From Marinomonas arctica (GTDB taxonomy: Bacteria; Pseudomonadota; Gammaproteobacteria; Pseudomonadales; Marinomonadaceae), in the NCBI RefSeq assembly GCF_003259225.1, contig NZ_QHJF01000016.1:62001-126000 (forward strand): a stretch of 64,000 nucleotides of DNA. Direction: 5' to 3'. Every line of letters begins with the position of its first letter. The stretch's first letter is position 1. Under the pieces are notes generated by a model. The model did not search any database. It was given only the letters and a program-made list of their open reading frames with translations, and was not told the origin of the DNA. This document shows positions 1-8,573 of this stretch, piece by piece. The translations under genes were made by a program, and so were the position numbers.

Positions 1-1109
1 CCGCTCGTGTTTTTGTGTGACCCTTGGAAGAAACTAGTATCCCAACCTTTTCGCTTCAAAATCTCAGGCAAGCACTCGTAATCAAAAGACTCTAATTGAG
101 TGTGAGCAACGGATTTTCCTAATGGGTTTTGTGAACTACAAAAAATGGAATAAATACCTTCAGATGTCCTATGACCACCAGCTATCATCAGGTCAGCAGA
201 AAACGACTTGGCTTTTAGCTGTTGAAAAAAAGGCGTGACGACTTGACCTTCTGGCGAAATTTGGTTCTCCTGAGACCAGCTTTCCAGCAAAATAAACACT
301 AAATTGTAGTCTTTAATATTGTCTATATTTAACGTCAGCTTATCGTCGGGGTACAGATGAGAAAGGTTGCCTTTATCATGATTAATCACCACTTGCTGAA
401 GCTTATTATGAGCGCTAATGATAGAAAAAGCGGTGCTATAAGCACCATTAAGGCTTAACATCGCCTTTTTACTATCGCCAATAGTGTACGCAAAAGAAGG
501 CTTCAAAGGTAGATCAGAAAACCCTCCACGAAAGAAGAACACCGTTGAAAGCAAAATAACAAAAAGCTCAACGGGTAACATTAATAATCCGACTTTTCCT
601 GCATTATGCCTACTATTCACATTCACTTTAAACGACAGATAAAATAGCACTACGGCAATGACAGCAATAGGAAGGGTTTTATCTGAGTCGAAAAAGATAT
701 TCGAGCCCTGTGTCATCAACGAAAAAGGCGTGGCAAGAAAGCTGGTCACTTCGTAGGAGGTATGCCGGTGTGCATCAGCGAAATACAACATATCAGAGAA
801 TTGCATCGACATTAACGCGACTTGTAAAAACACCAGAACCAAGCGACTAAACCGATTCAATAAAAGATAATTGATAACTAAAAAAGCAAAAGCAAAAAAA
901 GCCGCAACAGCAAGATCAAATCCTCCCCAGAAAAATGCATGCAGAAGGCCTGTCGCCTCTAGGTCTTTAAAGTAATCAAAGTTGAAGTATAAAAACGCCG
1001 CTTTAAGAATCAGAGTCGAAAAATAAAAAAAGACAAAGACCTTATAGAATAAAAACACTTTACTGCTTGAAAAAAAGGTATTCATAAATTCATCTATATT
1101 TGTGTGCAT
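1..1109 (-). CDS. LTA synthase-like sulfatase family membrane protein (partial, C-terminus outside window)
   Basis: The reverse-strand frame is open from about 1136 to the window edge and encodes the N-terminal ~370 residues. It begins with several hydrophobic membrane segments, followed by the start of an extracytoplasmic alkaline-phosphatase-fold domain. Family-like motifs are LESWSQEN, GGHRTSEGIYS and the GW-TSFFQG segment just before the edge. In this family the Thr/Ser after the Gly-Gly segment is the nucleophile, and enzymes such as LtaS, OpgB and phosphoethanolamine transferases move phospho-head groups onto envelope glycans. The substrate cannot be told here. No clear ribosome site marks the start; ATGs at 1136, 1109 and 1085 are all in frame. 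The family is secure, the specific role is not. Confidence 0.8.
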   Translation of the reverse strand, partial: MHTNIDEFMNTFFSSSKVFLFYKVFVFFYFSTLILKAAFLYFNFDYFKDLEATGLLHAFFWGGFDLAVAAFFAFAFLVINYLLLNRFSRLVLVFLQVALMSMQFSDMLYFADAHRHTSYEVTSFLATPFSLMTQGSNIFFDSDKTLPIAVIAVVLFYLSFKVNVNSRHNAGKVGLLMLPVELFVILLSTVFFFRGGFSDLPLKPSFAYTIGDSKKAMLSLNGAYSTAFSIISAHNKLQQVVINHDKGNLSHLYPDDKLTLNIDNIKDYNLVFILLESWSQENQISPEGQVVTPFFQQLKAKSFSADLMIAGGHRTSEGIYSIFCSSQNPLGKSVAHTQLESFDYECLPEILKRKGWDTSFFQGSHKNTS

Positions 1110-1271
1110 GCTCGATTGAGGTAGGCGGCAAAGCATTGCCAAATAATATTTCCGGCGAAATAACGCGGCATATTTTAAATCAACTAGACATCTTGTGACC
1201 AGTTTTTTGAACGCACAAACATGATGGCGGCTCGATAATATGCCATGAGGATGAAATAGATCGACATGAAA

Positions 1272-1303
1272 ATGGCGCTAAATCTGGTTTGATCAAGCGC
1301 CAT
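1272..1303 (-). terminator. Weak stem-loop after the dioxygenase gene
   Basis: ATGGCGCT (1272-1279) pairs perfectly with AGCGCCAT (1296-1303) across a 16-nt loop. It lies just downstream of the dioxygenase stop on the minus strand. There is only a short T stretch after it, so termination is uncertain. Confidence 0.35.
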
Positions 1304-1333
1304 CACAAGGTGAATAAAAGTAAGAAAAAAGAC

Positions 1334-2125
1334 TCAATCAAAACGGAAGCTAGACGCGGTCCAACCACCAAAAAGTCCTTCATCGTGATAAACGCAAGTT
1401 GCTTTGCCATTTTCTGCGGCACCAAGAGCGACCATCAACGGAATAAGATGATCTTCCCTTGGGTGACAAAGGCGAGCATAAGGCGCTTTGTCCCACTCAA
1501 CAATACTTGCGCTGCGTTCAGCAGGCTCGGATTCTAACAAGGTTTCTTGCAACCAAGCATCAAACGCACTCGAAGGTACTTTCGCTTGCGGCCCTCTTAA
1601 GCCAAGGTTGTGAAAGCTCAAACCGCTGCCGACAATTAATATGCCTTCTTCACGCAATGGTGCCAAGGCACGGCCTAACGCCATGTGTTCTTCTGGGTTT
1701 AGGTTCGATTTAAGTGACAACTGAACCAATGGCATGTCAGCCTTTGGGTACATCACGGCCATTGGCGCAAACGCGCCGTGGTCGAAGCCTTTTTTATCAT
1801 CCAGATCCACAGCAAAGCCTGCGCTTTTAATGAGTTCAGCCACACGAGCGGCGACATCTGGTGCGCCCGGAGCTTGGTATTTCACTGCATAGGTATGAGC
1901 GGGAAAGCCGTAATAATCGTATTCCATGCCCGGAGCTGGGCTGTATTGAACGCCGAAAGTTTTGCGTTCCCAGTGACCAGAAATCATCAAAATCGCTTTG
2001 GGGTTTTCGGGCAAGTCTTGCGTCATCTTAACCAAAGACGCTTCAAGATTCGAAAACATAGCGCGCATATCTGGCATATAAGGCCAAGGGCCGCCGCCGT
2101 GGGAAATAAAATAAGTGGGTAACAT
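1334..2125 (-). CDS. DODA-type extradiol ring-cleavage dioxygenase (LigB superfamily, YgiD-like)
   Basis: A 263-residue protein of the class III extradiol dioxygenase (LigB) fold. Bacterial members such as YgiD open the ring of DOPA-like catechols using one non-haem metal ion. The metal-site histidine motifs are visible: ISHGGGP near the N-terminus, ISGHWE, DHGAF in the middle and SFHNL in the last third. Length is typical. Three ATGs are stacked at 2131, 2128 and 2125; the GAGGTG ribosome site at 2133-2138 is best spaced for 2125, so I use that one. It stands alone between a sulfatase and a regulator gene. The physiological substrate is not indicated by neighbours. Confidence 0.88.
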   Translation of the reverse strand: MLPTYFISHGGGPWPYMPDMRAMFSNLEASLVKMTQDLPENPKAILMISGHWERKTFGVQYSPAPGMEYDYYGFPAHTYAVKYQAPGAPDVAARVAELIKSAGFAVDLDDKKGFDHGAFAPMAVMYPKADMPLVQLSLKSNLNPEEHMALGRALAPLREEGILIVGSGLSFHNLGLRGPQAKVPSSAFDAWLQETLLESEPAERSASIVEWDKAPYARLCHPREDHLIPLMVALGAAENGKATCVYHDEGLFGGWTASSFRFD

Positions 2126-2284
2126 CATCATTCACCTCGAAAACTGGAATAATTAGCCAACTCACTAAAAGCTGAATTGGCTTTATTTGATATCAGCAGT
2201 CTAGGCTTGTGACCTTGCTTGATCAATATGCGTCCAGTTAACCCATCATTTCATTTAAATTAATAATGTAGATAAAAATACTGT

Positions 2285-2722
2285 TTATATTTCCTTTTGA
2301 TTAAGCGGATAATCCGCAAAACCAACAGCTAATACATCTAATGTGACATCTCGGAAGCGTTCGAGTAATAAGGCTTCAGCTTCAATCAATACGTCACTAA
2401 TGGCTTGATTAACGGCGATCTCAATGGGGCACGACGTGTGTTCATCAGACAGGCCAATAGTAAACACGGAGCTTTCACCAAGCGCGTTATGAATATCCAG
2501 CAGGGTAATGTTTGATAAGGGCGTTGCCAAGGACCAGCCGCCGCCATGGCCTTTGACCGAGGTAACGTAACCTTTGTCTCGCAAACCCGCCATGGTTCGA
2601 CGCACTACAACAGGATTGGTATTGAGCATACTAGCAATTTTTTCGGAGGTAGCAGGCGCATTCAGCTGATCCATGTGAATCAGTACGTGCAACATGCGGG
2701 ATAAACGGCTGTCTTTTCTCAT
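2285..2722 (-). CDS. Rrf2-family transcriptional regulator
   Basis: A small winged-helix regulator; the N-terminal segment MRKDSRLSRMLHVLIHM and the helix-turn-helix around NPVVVRRTMAGLRDKGY are typical of Rrf2 proteins. Iron-sulfur members (IscR, NsrR) carry three clustered cysteines. Here only one cysteine (TSCPIEIAV) is seen, so cluster binding is unlikely and the sensor chemistry is unknown. I start at the ATG at 2722, which begins the family-like sequence; ATGs at 2734 and 2755 would add 4 or 11 residues, and none has a strong ribosome site. It is divergent from a flavoprotein gene, with repeated TGTTTCAT motifs between them, so it probably controls that gene and itself. Confidence 0.87.
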   Translation of the reverse strand: MRKDSRLSRMLHVLIHMDQLNAPATSEKIASMLNTNPVVVRRTMAGLRDKGYVTSVKGHGGGWSLATPLSNITLLDIHNALGESSVFTIGLSDEHTSCPIEIAVNQAISDVLIEAEALLLERFRDVTLDVLAVGFADYPLNQKEI

Positions 2723-2767
2723 CAGTAATCTCATAGCGAATAACGATGCGTGCATTCTAACTCAGTT

Positions 2768-2832
2768 TTTCATGAAACATTAAAAGTATCGTGAGTTGAC
2801 TTCAGTGTTTCATGTAACTTATGATGTTTCAT
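2768..2832. promoter_or_regulatory. Intergenic operator: three TGTTTCAT repeats over the flavoprotein promoter
   Basis: TGTTTCAT occurs at 2806-2813 and 2825-2832 on the plus strand and inverted at 2772-2779, where it is part of the palindrome TTTCATGAAA (2768-2777). A sigma70-like promoter for the plus-strand gene is visible: TTGACT at 2796-2801, a 17-base gap, TTATGA at 2819-2824. One repeat lies in the spacer and the next touches the -10 box and start region, a layout expected for repression. The likely ligand is the adjacent Rrf2 protein. Confidence 0.65.
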
Positions 2833-2868
2833 AATGTCATTGTGTTTAACTAAACTAAGGAACAACTC

Positions 2869-3765
2869 ATGCAACTTGACGTTATTGTGATTGGTGGAAG
2901 TTTTGCGGGCCTATCTGCCGCCATGCAGCTCGCAAGAGGACAAAGAAAAGTCACCGTAATAGACGCCGGCGAACCCAGAAATAGATTCGCAGATGAATCC
3001 CATGGTTTTTTCGGGTTGGACGGCGTATCTCCATTGGCGATTCAACAAGAAGCCTATCGCCAACTCTTAAAATATCCGACAGCAAATATTATTAAAGATA
3101 AGGCTGTCGCCGTTAATAGGCAGACATCGGGCTTTCAAGTTGCTCTTACGGACGGCACTTACCTTAATAGTAAGAAGCTCATATTAGCAACGGGCTTAAG
3201 GGACGAGTTGCCCAATATCCCTGGCTTAAAAGAACGCTGGGGGGCGACCGTTATTCACTGTCCTTATTGCCATGGTTATGAAGTGCGTAATCAACCACTC
3301 GGCGTTATCGCAACCAGTCCTTTGTCTGCTCATCAGGCAGGCATGATTCCAGATTGGGGACCCACCACTTACTTTACTCAGGGCCTTTATGAACCGGATG
3401 AGGAGCAACGTACATTTTTATTAAAACGCGGCGTCACCATTGAAAGCACCCCTGTATTAGAAGTACTGGGACGAGCACCAGAAATTACTTCCGTTTACCT
3501 TGCCGATGGTCGCACCCTCCGCGTCGCCGCGCTTTTTATTGGTCCAAAAACTCATATGATGAGTCCGTTTGCAGAACAGCTTGGATGCGAATTTGAAGAA
3601 GGGCCGCTTGGTTTGGTGATTAAAACCGATGCTTTTAAACAAACGTCAATAGAAGGCGTGTTTGCCGCCGGTGATGTGTCTAACCCGATGCAAAATGCCA
3701 CACTGGCATCGGCTTCTGGTGTCATGGCGGGTGTAGGTGCTCACCAAGCATTAATACGAGAGTAA
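2869..3765 (+). CDS. NAD(P)/FAD-dependent oxidoreductase, thioredoxin-reductase-like, with CPYC motif
   Basis: A 298-residue two-dinucleotide-fold flavoprotein. The FAD-binding motif GGSFAGLSAA is at the N-terminus, a redox pair HCPYCHGYE near residues 129-137, and the FAD-closing motif [11 protein letters not shown] near the C-terminus. This resembles the thioredoxin reductase fold and the related thiol oxidase group (GliT/HlmI-like), some members of which lack NADPH binding. No thioredoxin gene is adjacent. AAGGA at 2857-2861 supports the ATG. It is divergent from an Rrf2 regulator whose probable operator overlaps this promoter. The redox partner is unknown. Confidence 0.83.
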   Translation: MQLDVIVIGGSFAGLSAAMQLARGQRKVTVIDAGEPRNRFADESHGFFGLDGVSPLAIQQEAYRQLLKYPTANIIKDKAVAVNRQTSGFQVALTDGTYLNSKKLILATGLRDELPNIPGLKERWGATVIHCPYCHGYEVRNQPLGVIATSPLSAHQAGMIPDWGPTTYFTQGLYEPDEEQRTFLLKRGVTIESTPVLEVLGRAPEITSVYLADGRTLRVAALFIGPKTHMMSPFAEQLGCEFEEGPLGLVIKTDAFKQTSIEGVFAAGDVSNPMQNATLASASGVMAGVGAHQALIRE

Positions 3766-4097
3766 ACGCTACTTTTCTGTGTTTGAGGTGATGATTTTTA
3801 TCTAGCACCTCTTATTTTTGATGTTTTATGTGAAAATCTCGTGTAATGAATATCTCCTTTTATACGCTTTTAAGAAGCGACTTAACCTCTAAACAGCGCT
3901 GAAAATGCCTTCTGAGTCAACACTCTGTCAGGATTGAGCAATACCGTATGAAGTAAGTCGTGATAAATGTTAATAAGCCGTTACAATCGGCCATTCCCCC
4001 ATTTTTCACGCTGTAGAAAAACGAGTGACAAACGCGCTATGCTGATTAAAAGAACAAGCAACAAAGAAAAACATCATTATTTATCAGGAGATAAAAT
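3766..4097. other. Intergenic region, 332 bp
   Basis: It contains a weak terminator-like hairpin for the upstream gene (GAGGTG 3785-3790 with CACCTC 3806-3811, followed by TTATTTTTG). It ends with the CAGGAG ribosome site of the OmpA-like gene. A short open frame that runs into the downstream gene in another phase has no coding character. I see no other structure. Confidence 0.5.
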
Positions 4098-5144
4098 ATG
4101 TCTTTTAACATCGCAAAACGCACGCTTCTCAGCAGTATTATTGCAGCGTCTTCACTGTCCACATTGGCACTTGCACAGCAACAGGAAGGTTTTACCATTA
4201 CACCAAGTATTGGTCATTACAATATGGATAATGATCGTAACACTGAAGACGATACGTCTTATTCATTAGGCCTAGGTTACCAATTTAATAACCCATGGGC
4301 GGTCGAGTTTGTTTACCTAAATGCCGACTCTAAACAATCTGGCGGTGGTGACGTAGATGTGGACCAATATCGACTAGATGGTTTGTATCATTTACCGAAT
4401 GTAAGTTCACTTAACCTGACACCTTACTTAGCTGCCGGTGTTGGTACAGCCGACTTCAGCAATGGCGAGGATAACAACACACAGGTCAACGCGGGTGGTG
4501 GTTTGAAATACGCGATTAATGACGCAGTGTCATTACGTGCGGACTTCCGTCTAGTCAACGACGTTGAAGATCATCATTTAGATAATGTCACCTCACTTGG
4601 TGTACAAATGACGTTCGGTGGCTCGTCATCCAATTCATCCTCTGACGACCAGGGTTACACTCCTGTTGAACAGACTTACACACAAGTAGAACCACAAACC
4701 GCTCCCAAGGAGCCTGTGGAACAAGTGAAAGAAGAGCCTATTGCGGCAGCTCCTGTGGTAGAAGAAGCCCCTAAACAGGTTGACGTTGTGGCTGAACCAC
4801 CAGGTAAAATTAATATTCAATTTGGTATTAACAAAACCAACGTAGAACAGAAGTATTATCCTGAAATCGCGAAAATTGCTGACTTTTTGAAAGAAAATCC
4901 AGGCAGCACTGTCATGATAGAAGGCCACACTGATGACACTGGGACAGCAAGCTACAACCAGATGATTTCAGAAAAACGCGCCAAAGCGATTGCCGATGTG
5001 CTCACGCAAACCTTTCAGGTTTCAGCGTCACGAGTGAATTCGGTCGGTTACGGTGAGGAAAGACCTTTCGTAGAGAACGATAGCGAAGAGAACCGTCAGA
5101 TCAATCGTCGTGTTGTCGCTATTATTTCAACCAGCGAAGCCTAA
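4098..5144 (+). CDS. OmpA family outer-membrane protein with peptidoglycan-binding domain
   Basis: A 348-residue protein. Residues 1 to about 26 form a Sec signal peptide ending ALA. Residues about 27-175 are an eight-strand type beta-barrel with alternating aromatic/polar strands. Residues about 180-235 are a Pro/Glu/Gln/Val-rich periplasmic linker. From about 235 follows an OmpA C-terminal domain containing INIQFGINKT, IEGHTDDTG and NRRVVAII, the region that grips diaminopimelate of peptidoglycan. It therefore tethers the outer membrane to the wall. The next gene is a close paralogue of its barrel half, without the wall-binding half. A strong terminator follows directly. Confidence 0.92.
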   Translation: MSFNIAKRTLLSSIIAASSLSTLALAQQQEGFTITPSIGHYNMDNDRNTEDDTSYSLGLGYQFNNPWAVEFVYLNADSKQSGGGDVDVDQYRLDGLYHLPNVSSLNLTPYLAAGVGTADFSNGEDNNTQVNAGGGLKYAINDAVSLRADFRLVNDVEDHHLDNVTSLGVQMTFGGSSSNSSSDDQGYTPVEQTYTQVEPQTAPKEPVEQVKEEPIAAAPVVEEAPKQVDVVAEPPGKINIQFGINKTNVEQKYYPEIAKIADFLKENPGSTVMIEGHTDDTGTASYNQMISEKRAKAIADVLTQTFQVSASRVNSVGYGEERPFVENDSEENRQINRRVVAIISTSEA

Positions 5145-5551
5145 GCGTTTGATTCACCCTCCCAAATAGCCTGCTGCTAAGGCAACGCTCGATATTTTAT
5201 ATCGGGCGTTTTTTTTGGCTTGTCGCTCTGACTTTAAAGCGTTCTTATAAAATAGCAAATTTGAACCGCAGCTTTTATGAAAACAGCGTACTTACTTTGA
5301 TCACAATAATTTTTGGCATTTTTAAAGTGAAAACTTACTGTAATAAACAGCGCATTTCCTACACCCTTTAGGGTAGGTTTTGATCAGCTAATTGCTTGAA
5401 TATACACACTTTGGTAAAGCTTACGTCATGATTGAGCAGCCGAGGTTCATGTCCCATTTTTTGCGCATTTTTCGAGGGGTTTTCAATCGAAAAAATCAGC
5501 GTAATCTGGATAGCGAACAACAAAACGTTATGTTCATTAGGAGAAATTAAC
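5145..5551. other. Intergenic region, 407 bp, with long leader
   Basis: Holds the terminator of the upstream gene (5184-5217). A possible weak promoter is TTGATC at 5380-5385 with TATACA at 5401-5406, only 15 bases apart. A leader hairpin pairs TTTTTCGA (5468-5475) with TCGAAAAA (5487-5494). No coding sequence is convincing here; the open frame extending upstream of the ATG at 5552 lacks any start signal. Confidence 0.5.
5184..5217 (+). terminator. Rho-independent terminator
   Basis: A 12-bp stem (5184-5195 with 5199-5210, one G-U pair), a 3-base loop and a run of eight or more Ts, 39 bases after the stop of the OmpA-like gene. Confidence 0.88.
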
Positions 5552-6097
5552 ATGTCTACATCTTTTAAAAAACGTACTCTTTTTAGCGGTGTTCTGATTG
5601 CTTCATCCCTTACAACAATGGCATACGCAGCACAACCTGAACAAGGCATCACAGTCACTCCAAGCATCGGCTACTACAACGCTGACAGTGATCGTCAAGC
5701 AGGCAATGACACGTCTTACTCTATCGGCGTTGGCTATCAAACCAACAGCGCACTAGCCTTAGAGGCGGTGTATCTTCACTCCGATGCCAGCAAGCGAGGA
5801 CGCGAGAATGATCTAGACCAATACCGAGTGGATGGCCTATACAGCCTACCAGCCTTCACCATGGTCAACCTAACGCCTTATGTTGCAGCTGGTGTGGGTG
5901 TTATGGATGTCGATGGCGATTCAACTAACCTACTGGTGAACGCAGGCGGTGGTGTTAAATATGCGATCAACAGTGATGTGGACCTTCGTGCCGATTTCCG
6001 TCTAGTAAAAGACATCGAAGATAACCATTTGGATAACATTACTTCTGTCGGTGTACAGTACAACTTTGGTATGCCAAATCAACAAGCCTCGAATTAG
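5552..6097 (+). CDS. OmpA-like beta-barrel outer-membrane protein (barrel only)
   Basis: A 181-residue protein with a signal peptide (to about residue 25, ending AYA) and one eight-strand barrel domain. It is clearly a paralogue of the gene before it: LDQYRVDGLY, VNAGGGVKYAI and RADFRLV line up with the equivalent strands there. The peptidoglycan-binding domain is missing and the protein stops right after the last strand. The ATG at 5552 is chosen because AGGAGA precedes it and the signal peptide starts there; an in-frame upstream extension to 5432 has no such support. The role is probably structural or a small porin; nothing indicates a specific ligand. Confidence 0.88.
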   Translation: MSTSFKKRTLFSGVLIASSLTTMAYAAQPEQGITVTPSIGYYNADSDRQAGNDTSYSIGVGYQTNSALALEAVYLHSDASKRGRENDLDQYRVDGLYSLPAFTMVNLTPYVAAGVGVMDVDGDSTNLLVNAGGGVKYAINSDVDLRADFRLVKDIEDNHLDNITSVGVQYNFGMPNQQASN

Positions 6098-6165
6098 GCT
6101 TAGGCGATTAACAATCCCATCATCGAACATGAGTCGATGTTCTTAGGTTAGAAGGTTCAAATTAA

Positions 6166-6197
6166 AATAATGCCCAATGGCAACATTGGGCATTATT
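6166..6197. terminator. Bidirectional terminator
   Basis: A perfect 14-bp stem (6166-6179 with 6184-6197) with GCAA loop, AT-rich at the base on both sides, between convergent genes. Confidence 0.75.
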
Positions 6198-6231
6198 ATG
6201 CGCACAATACTTAAGACACTAATTCAGCTCG

Positions 6232-7467
6232 CTACGCTAAGAATTTATTCACACCCTGAGCGGCCCAATGCCCCGTAGCAAAGCACGCGGTTAACAAATA
6301 ACCGCCCGTTGGCGCTTCCCAGTCCAGCATTTCACCCGCACAGAACACACCGGGCATGGCTTTTAACATGAGCATGTCATTCAGACTGCTTTCACACACC
6401 CCACCCGCACTGGAAATCACCTCTTCAATGGGTTTCGTTTTATAAAAGTGAACTGGCATGGCTTTTAAGCATCGCGCGAGCGTCTCTGGCGTCTGGAAGG
6501 CGTCTTTAGGAAAAGATTCATGTAACAACGCCGTTTTTACACCTGTTATGTTCAGTGTACGTTTTAAGTACTTGCTAAAAGATTCTTTTGGCTTGATGTG
6601 ACGCAATTTCTTGATTACTTGCTCTTCGCTTTGCAAAGGCAAAAGATCCATCAATAAAGACGATTGGCCCGAGCTGTTAATGCCATCACGCAGATATTTA
6701 GAAAACGCATAAATAAGACTGCCTTCCATACCGTCCTGAGTGACAATGCATTCTCCCTTTTTCGTCACCACTTGTCCGTCTTCAAATGTAAAAGAAAACG
6801 CCACATCTTTTAATGGACTGCCTGCAAATTTCGTTTGTAAATGCTCACTCCACTCACTGTAAAAGCCACAGTTGGCACTCTGTAGGGGAGCAACCACTAC
6901 GCCTTTTTCAGACAACAGTGGAAGCCAAGCCCCGTCTGAGCCCAACTTTGGCCAACTGCCTCCCCCCATTGCAAGGACAATGGCATCGGCCTGAACAACA
7001 ACACTATCGCCTGCATGATCAAACACCACTTCATTAGCCGACAAGCCAACCATTTTATGACGCATATGAAACTGCACACCGGCGTCTCGTAATCGTTTTA
7101 ACCAGTTACGCAACAGTGGTGCCGCTTTCATGTCTTTGGGGAACACTCGCCCAGAGGTACCCACGAATGTTTCTATGCCTAAACCATGAATCCATTCGCA
7201 CAAGGCATCCGCATTGAACTGACGAATGGCCGTATCCAACCACTCGGCTTTATCGTAATAGCGTTGAATAAAATCGGGGTAGGCTTCCGAGTGGGTGATA
7301 TTCATGCCCCCCACACCGGCTAAGAGGAATTTACGACATGCACTGGGCTTGGCATCGTATACATGAACCTGATGGCCTGCGGCACAAATGCCTTCGGCGG
7401 CCATCAAACCCGCAGGACCCGCACCGACAACAACGACTGTTTTCTGCGTTTGTAACGCCTTTTGCAT
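6232..7467 (-). CDS. BaiN/HI0933-type NAD(P)/FAD-dependent flavoprotein
   Basis: A 411-residue flavoprotein of the HI0933/YhiN family. The FAD-binding motif VVVVGAGPAGLMAAEGI starts near residue 8. AGVGGMNITHSE (a family hallmark), VLAMGGGSWPKLGSDG and the C-terminal GEMLDWEAPTGGYLL follow. The family is widely conserved but its reaction is mostly unassigned; a gut relative, BaiN, reduces bile acids. An open frame extends 32 residues upstream, but the segment is hydrophobic and unlike the family, so I start at the ATG at 7467. It is monocistronic and convergent with the porin gene. Confidence 0.87.
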   Translation of the reverse strand: MQKALQTQKTVVVVGAGPAGLMAAEGICAAGHQVHVYDAKPSACRKFLLAGVGGMNITHSEAYPDFIQRYYDKAEWLDTAIRQFNADALCEWIHGLGIETFVGTSGRVFPKDMKAAPLLRNWLKRLRDAGVQFHMRHKMVGLSANEVVFDHAGDSVVVQADAIVLAMGGGSWPKLGSDGAWLPLLSEKGVVVAPLQSANCGFYSEWSEHLQTKFAGSPLKDVAFSFTFEDGQVVTKKGECIVTQDGMEGSLIYAFSKYLRDGINSSGQSSLLMDLLPLQSEEQVIKKLRHIKPKESFSKYLKRTLNITGVKTALLHESFPKDAFQTPETLARCLKAMPVHFYKTKPIEEVISSAGGVCESSLNDMLMLKAMPGVFCAGEMLDWEAPTGGYLLTACFATGHWAAQGVNKFLA

Positions 7468-7696
7468 ACTTACCAACATCAATTCAAAGAGACACTTAAA
7501 AAAGAAGTGCATGATAAAGAACTTAGGCGTAATCACCAATGCTTTCAACGCAAATGAAACCACTTTACCAATTAAAATAGCACTCTAGCAGACAAAATTT
7601 CGATGTGACTCGCTTTTTATAGATGCTACTATTTAACCCTACGAAACTTAATAAAGTTGGTATGCGAATCACTAGCTTTGACATGAAGGATGTTAA

Positions 7697-8515
7697 GTGA
7701 AGGTCAGTTTAATCGTTGCAGTCTACAAAGACATAGAAGCCTTGTCGTTGATTGTAGAGTCTCTCAGAACACAAACCTATAAGAACTTTGAACTTATTGT
7801 CGCCGAAGACAATAATAGTGATGAGGTGCGTGCCTTTGTCAGCACGATTAAAGATCTTGAGGTAATACATACGACTCAAGAAGACATTGGTATTCGCAAG
7901 TCGCGATCACAAAATAATGCGATTTTAGCGTCAACGGGGGAATATATTATTTTCATCGATGGCGATTGTTTACCCTACAGTACCTTTATCGAAAGTCATG
8001 CTTTGCTAGCAAAAAAAGGTCAAGCTCTTGCTGGGCGTAGAGTCAATTTAGGGCCTAAATACAGTAAAAAAATCCGTACTGGGAAAATGAGTGCCTTAGA
8101 ATTAGAGCGTAAGTATATCCAAAAACTACCTAGTCTTTGGAGAGATTGCGAAGAAGGCCATATCGAAGCTGGCATTTATCTTAAGCCTCATAGCAATCTA
8201 TTCCAAAAATGGATCTACCCTAAAAGTACCTCTATTGTTGGCTGTAATTTCTCTTGCTTCAAAAGCGACTTGATCACTATTAATGGTTTCGATGAAAGCT
8301 ACGGAGAAACATCCATTCCCGATGATACGGACATAGAATGGCGACTTAGGGCTTTAGGTTTGCAAGTCAGAGCTTGTAAGTTTTCAGCCAATCAGTTCCA
8401 CCTTTATCATACCCGCTCTTCCAGAGACTACTCCGGTAGCCAGTATGAAACTGATATGTTGGAGCGAAAGTCAAAGGGCATGTTTAAAGCAAGACAAGGC
8501 TTAGATACCCACTAA
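7697..8515 (+). CDS. Family 2 glycosyltransferase
   Basis: A 272-residue GT-A fold transferase. The N-terminal nucleotide-sugar domain has SLIVAVYKD, LIVAEDNNSD and the metal-binding DGDCLP. A C-terminal galactosyltransferase-like segment has NGFDESYG and PDDTDIEWRLRALG. It lacks membrane segments, so it acts in the cytoplasm on a lipid-linked or soluble acceptor. The start is GTG with GAAGGA six bases upstream. No other polysaccharide gene is nearby, so donor and acceptor are unknown. Confidence 0.88.
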   Translation: MKVSLIVAVYKDIEALSLIVESLRTQTYKNFELIVAEDNNSDEVRAFVSTIKDLEVIHTTQEDIGIRKSRSQNNAILASTGEYIIFIDGDCLPYSTFIESHALLAKKGQALAGRRVNLGPKYSKKIRTGKMSALELERKYIQKLPSLWRDCEEGHIEAGIYLKPHSNLFQKWIYPKSTSIVGCNFSCFKSDLITINGFDESYGETSIPDDTDIEWRLRALGLQVRACKFSANQFHLYHTRSSRDYSGSQYETDMLERKSKGMFKARQGLDTH

Positions 8516-8534
8516 TCATATGATGAAAGTAGAG

Positions 8535-8568
8535 AAAACGCTGACGTCTCATGATCGCCAGCGTTTTT
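8535..8568. terminator. Bidirectional terminator
   Basis: AAAACGCTG (8535-8543) pairs with CAGCGTTTT (8559-8567), with two more pairs inside after a mismatch. T-rich on both strands, between convergent genes. Confidence 0.75.
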
Positions 8569-8573
8569 ATTTT

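Noticed and set aside
3967-4269. A 100-residue plus-strand frame before the first OmpA-like gene
   Set aside because: It overlaps the real gene in another frame and its product has no recognisable features.
5432-5551. N-terminal extension of the second OmpA-like protein
   Set aside because: It has no ribosome site, and the signal peptide begins at the ATG at 5552 with AGGAGA before it.
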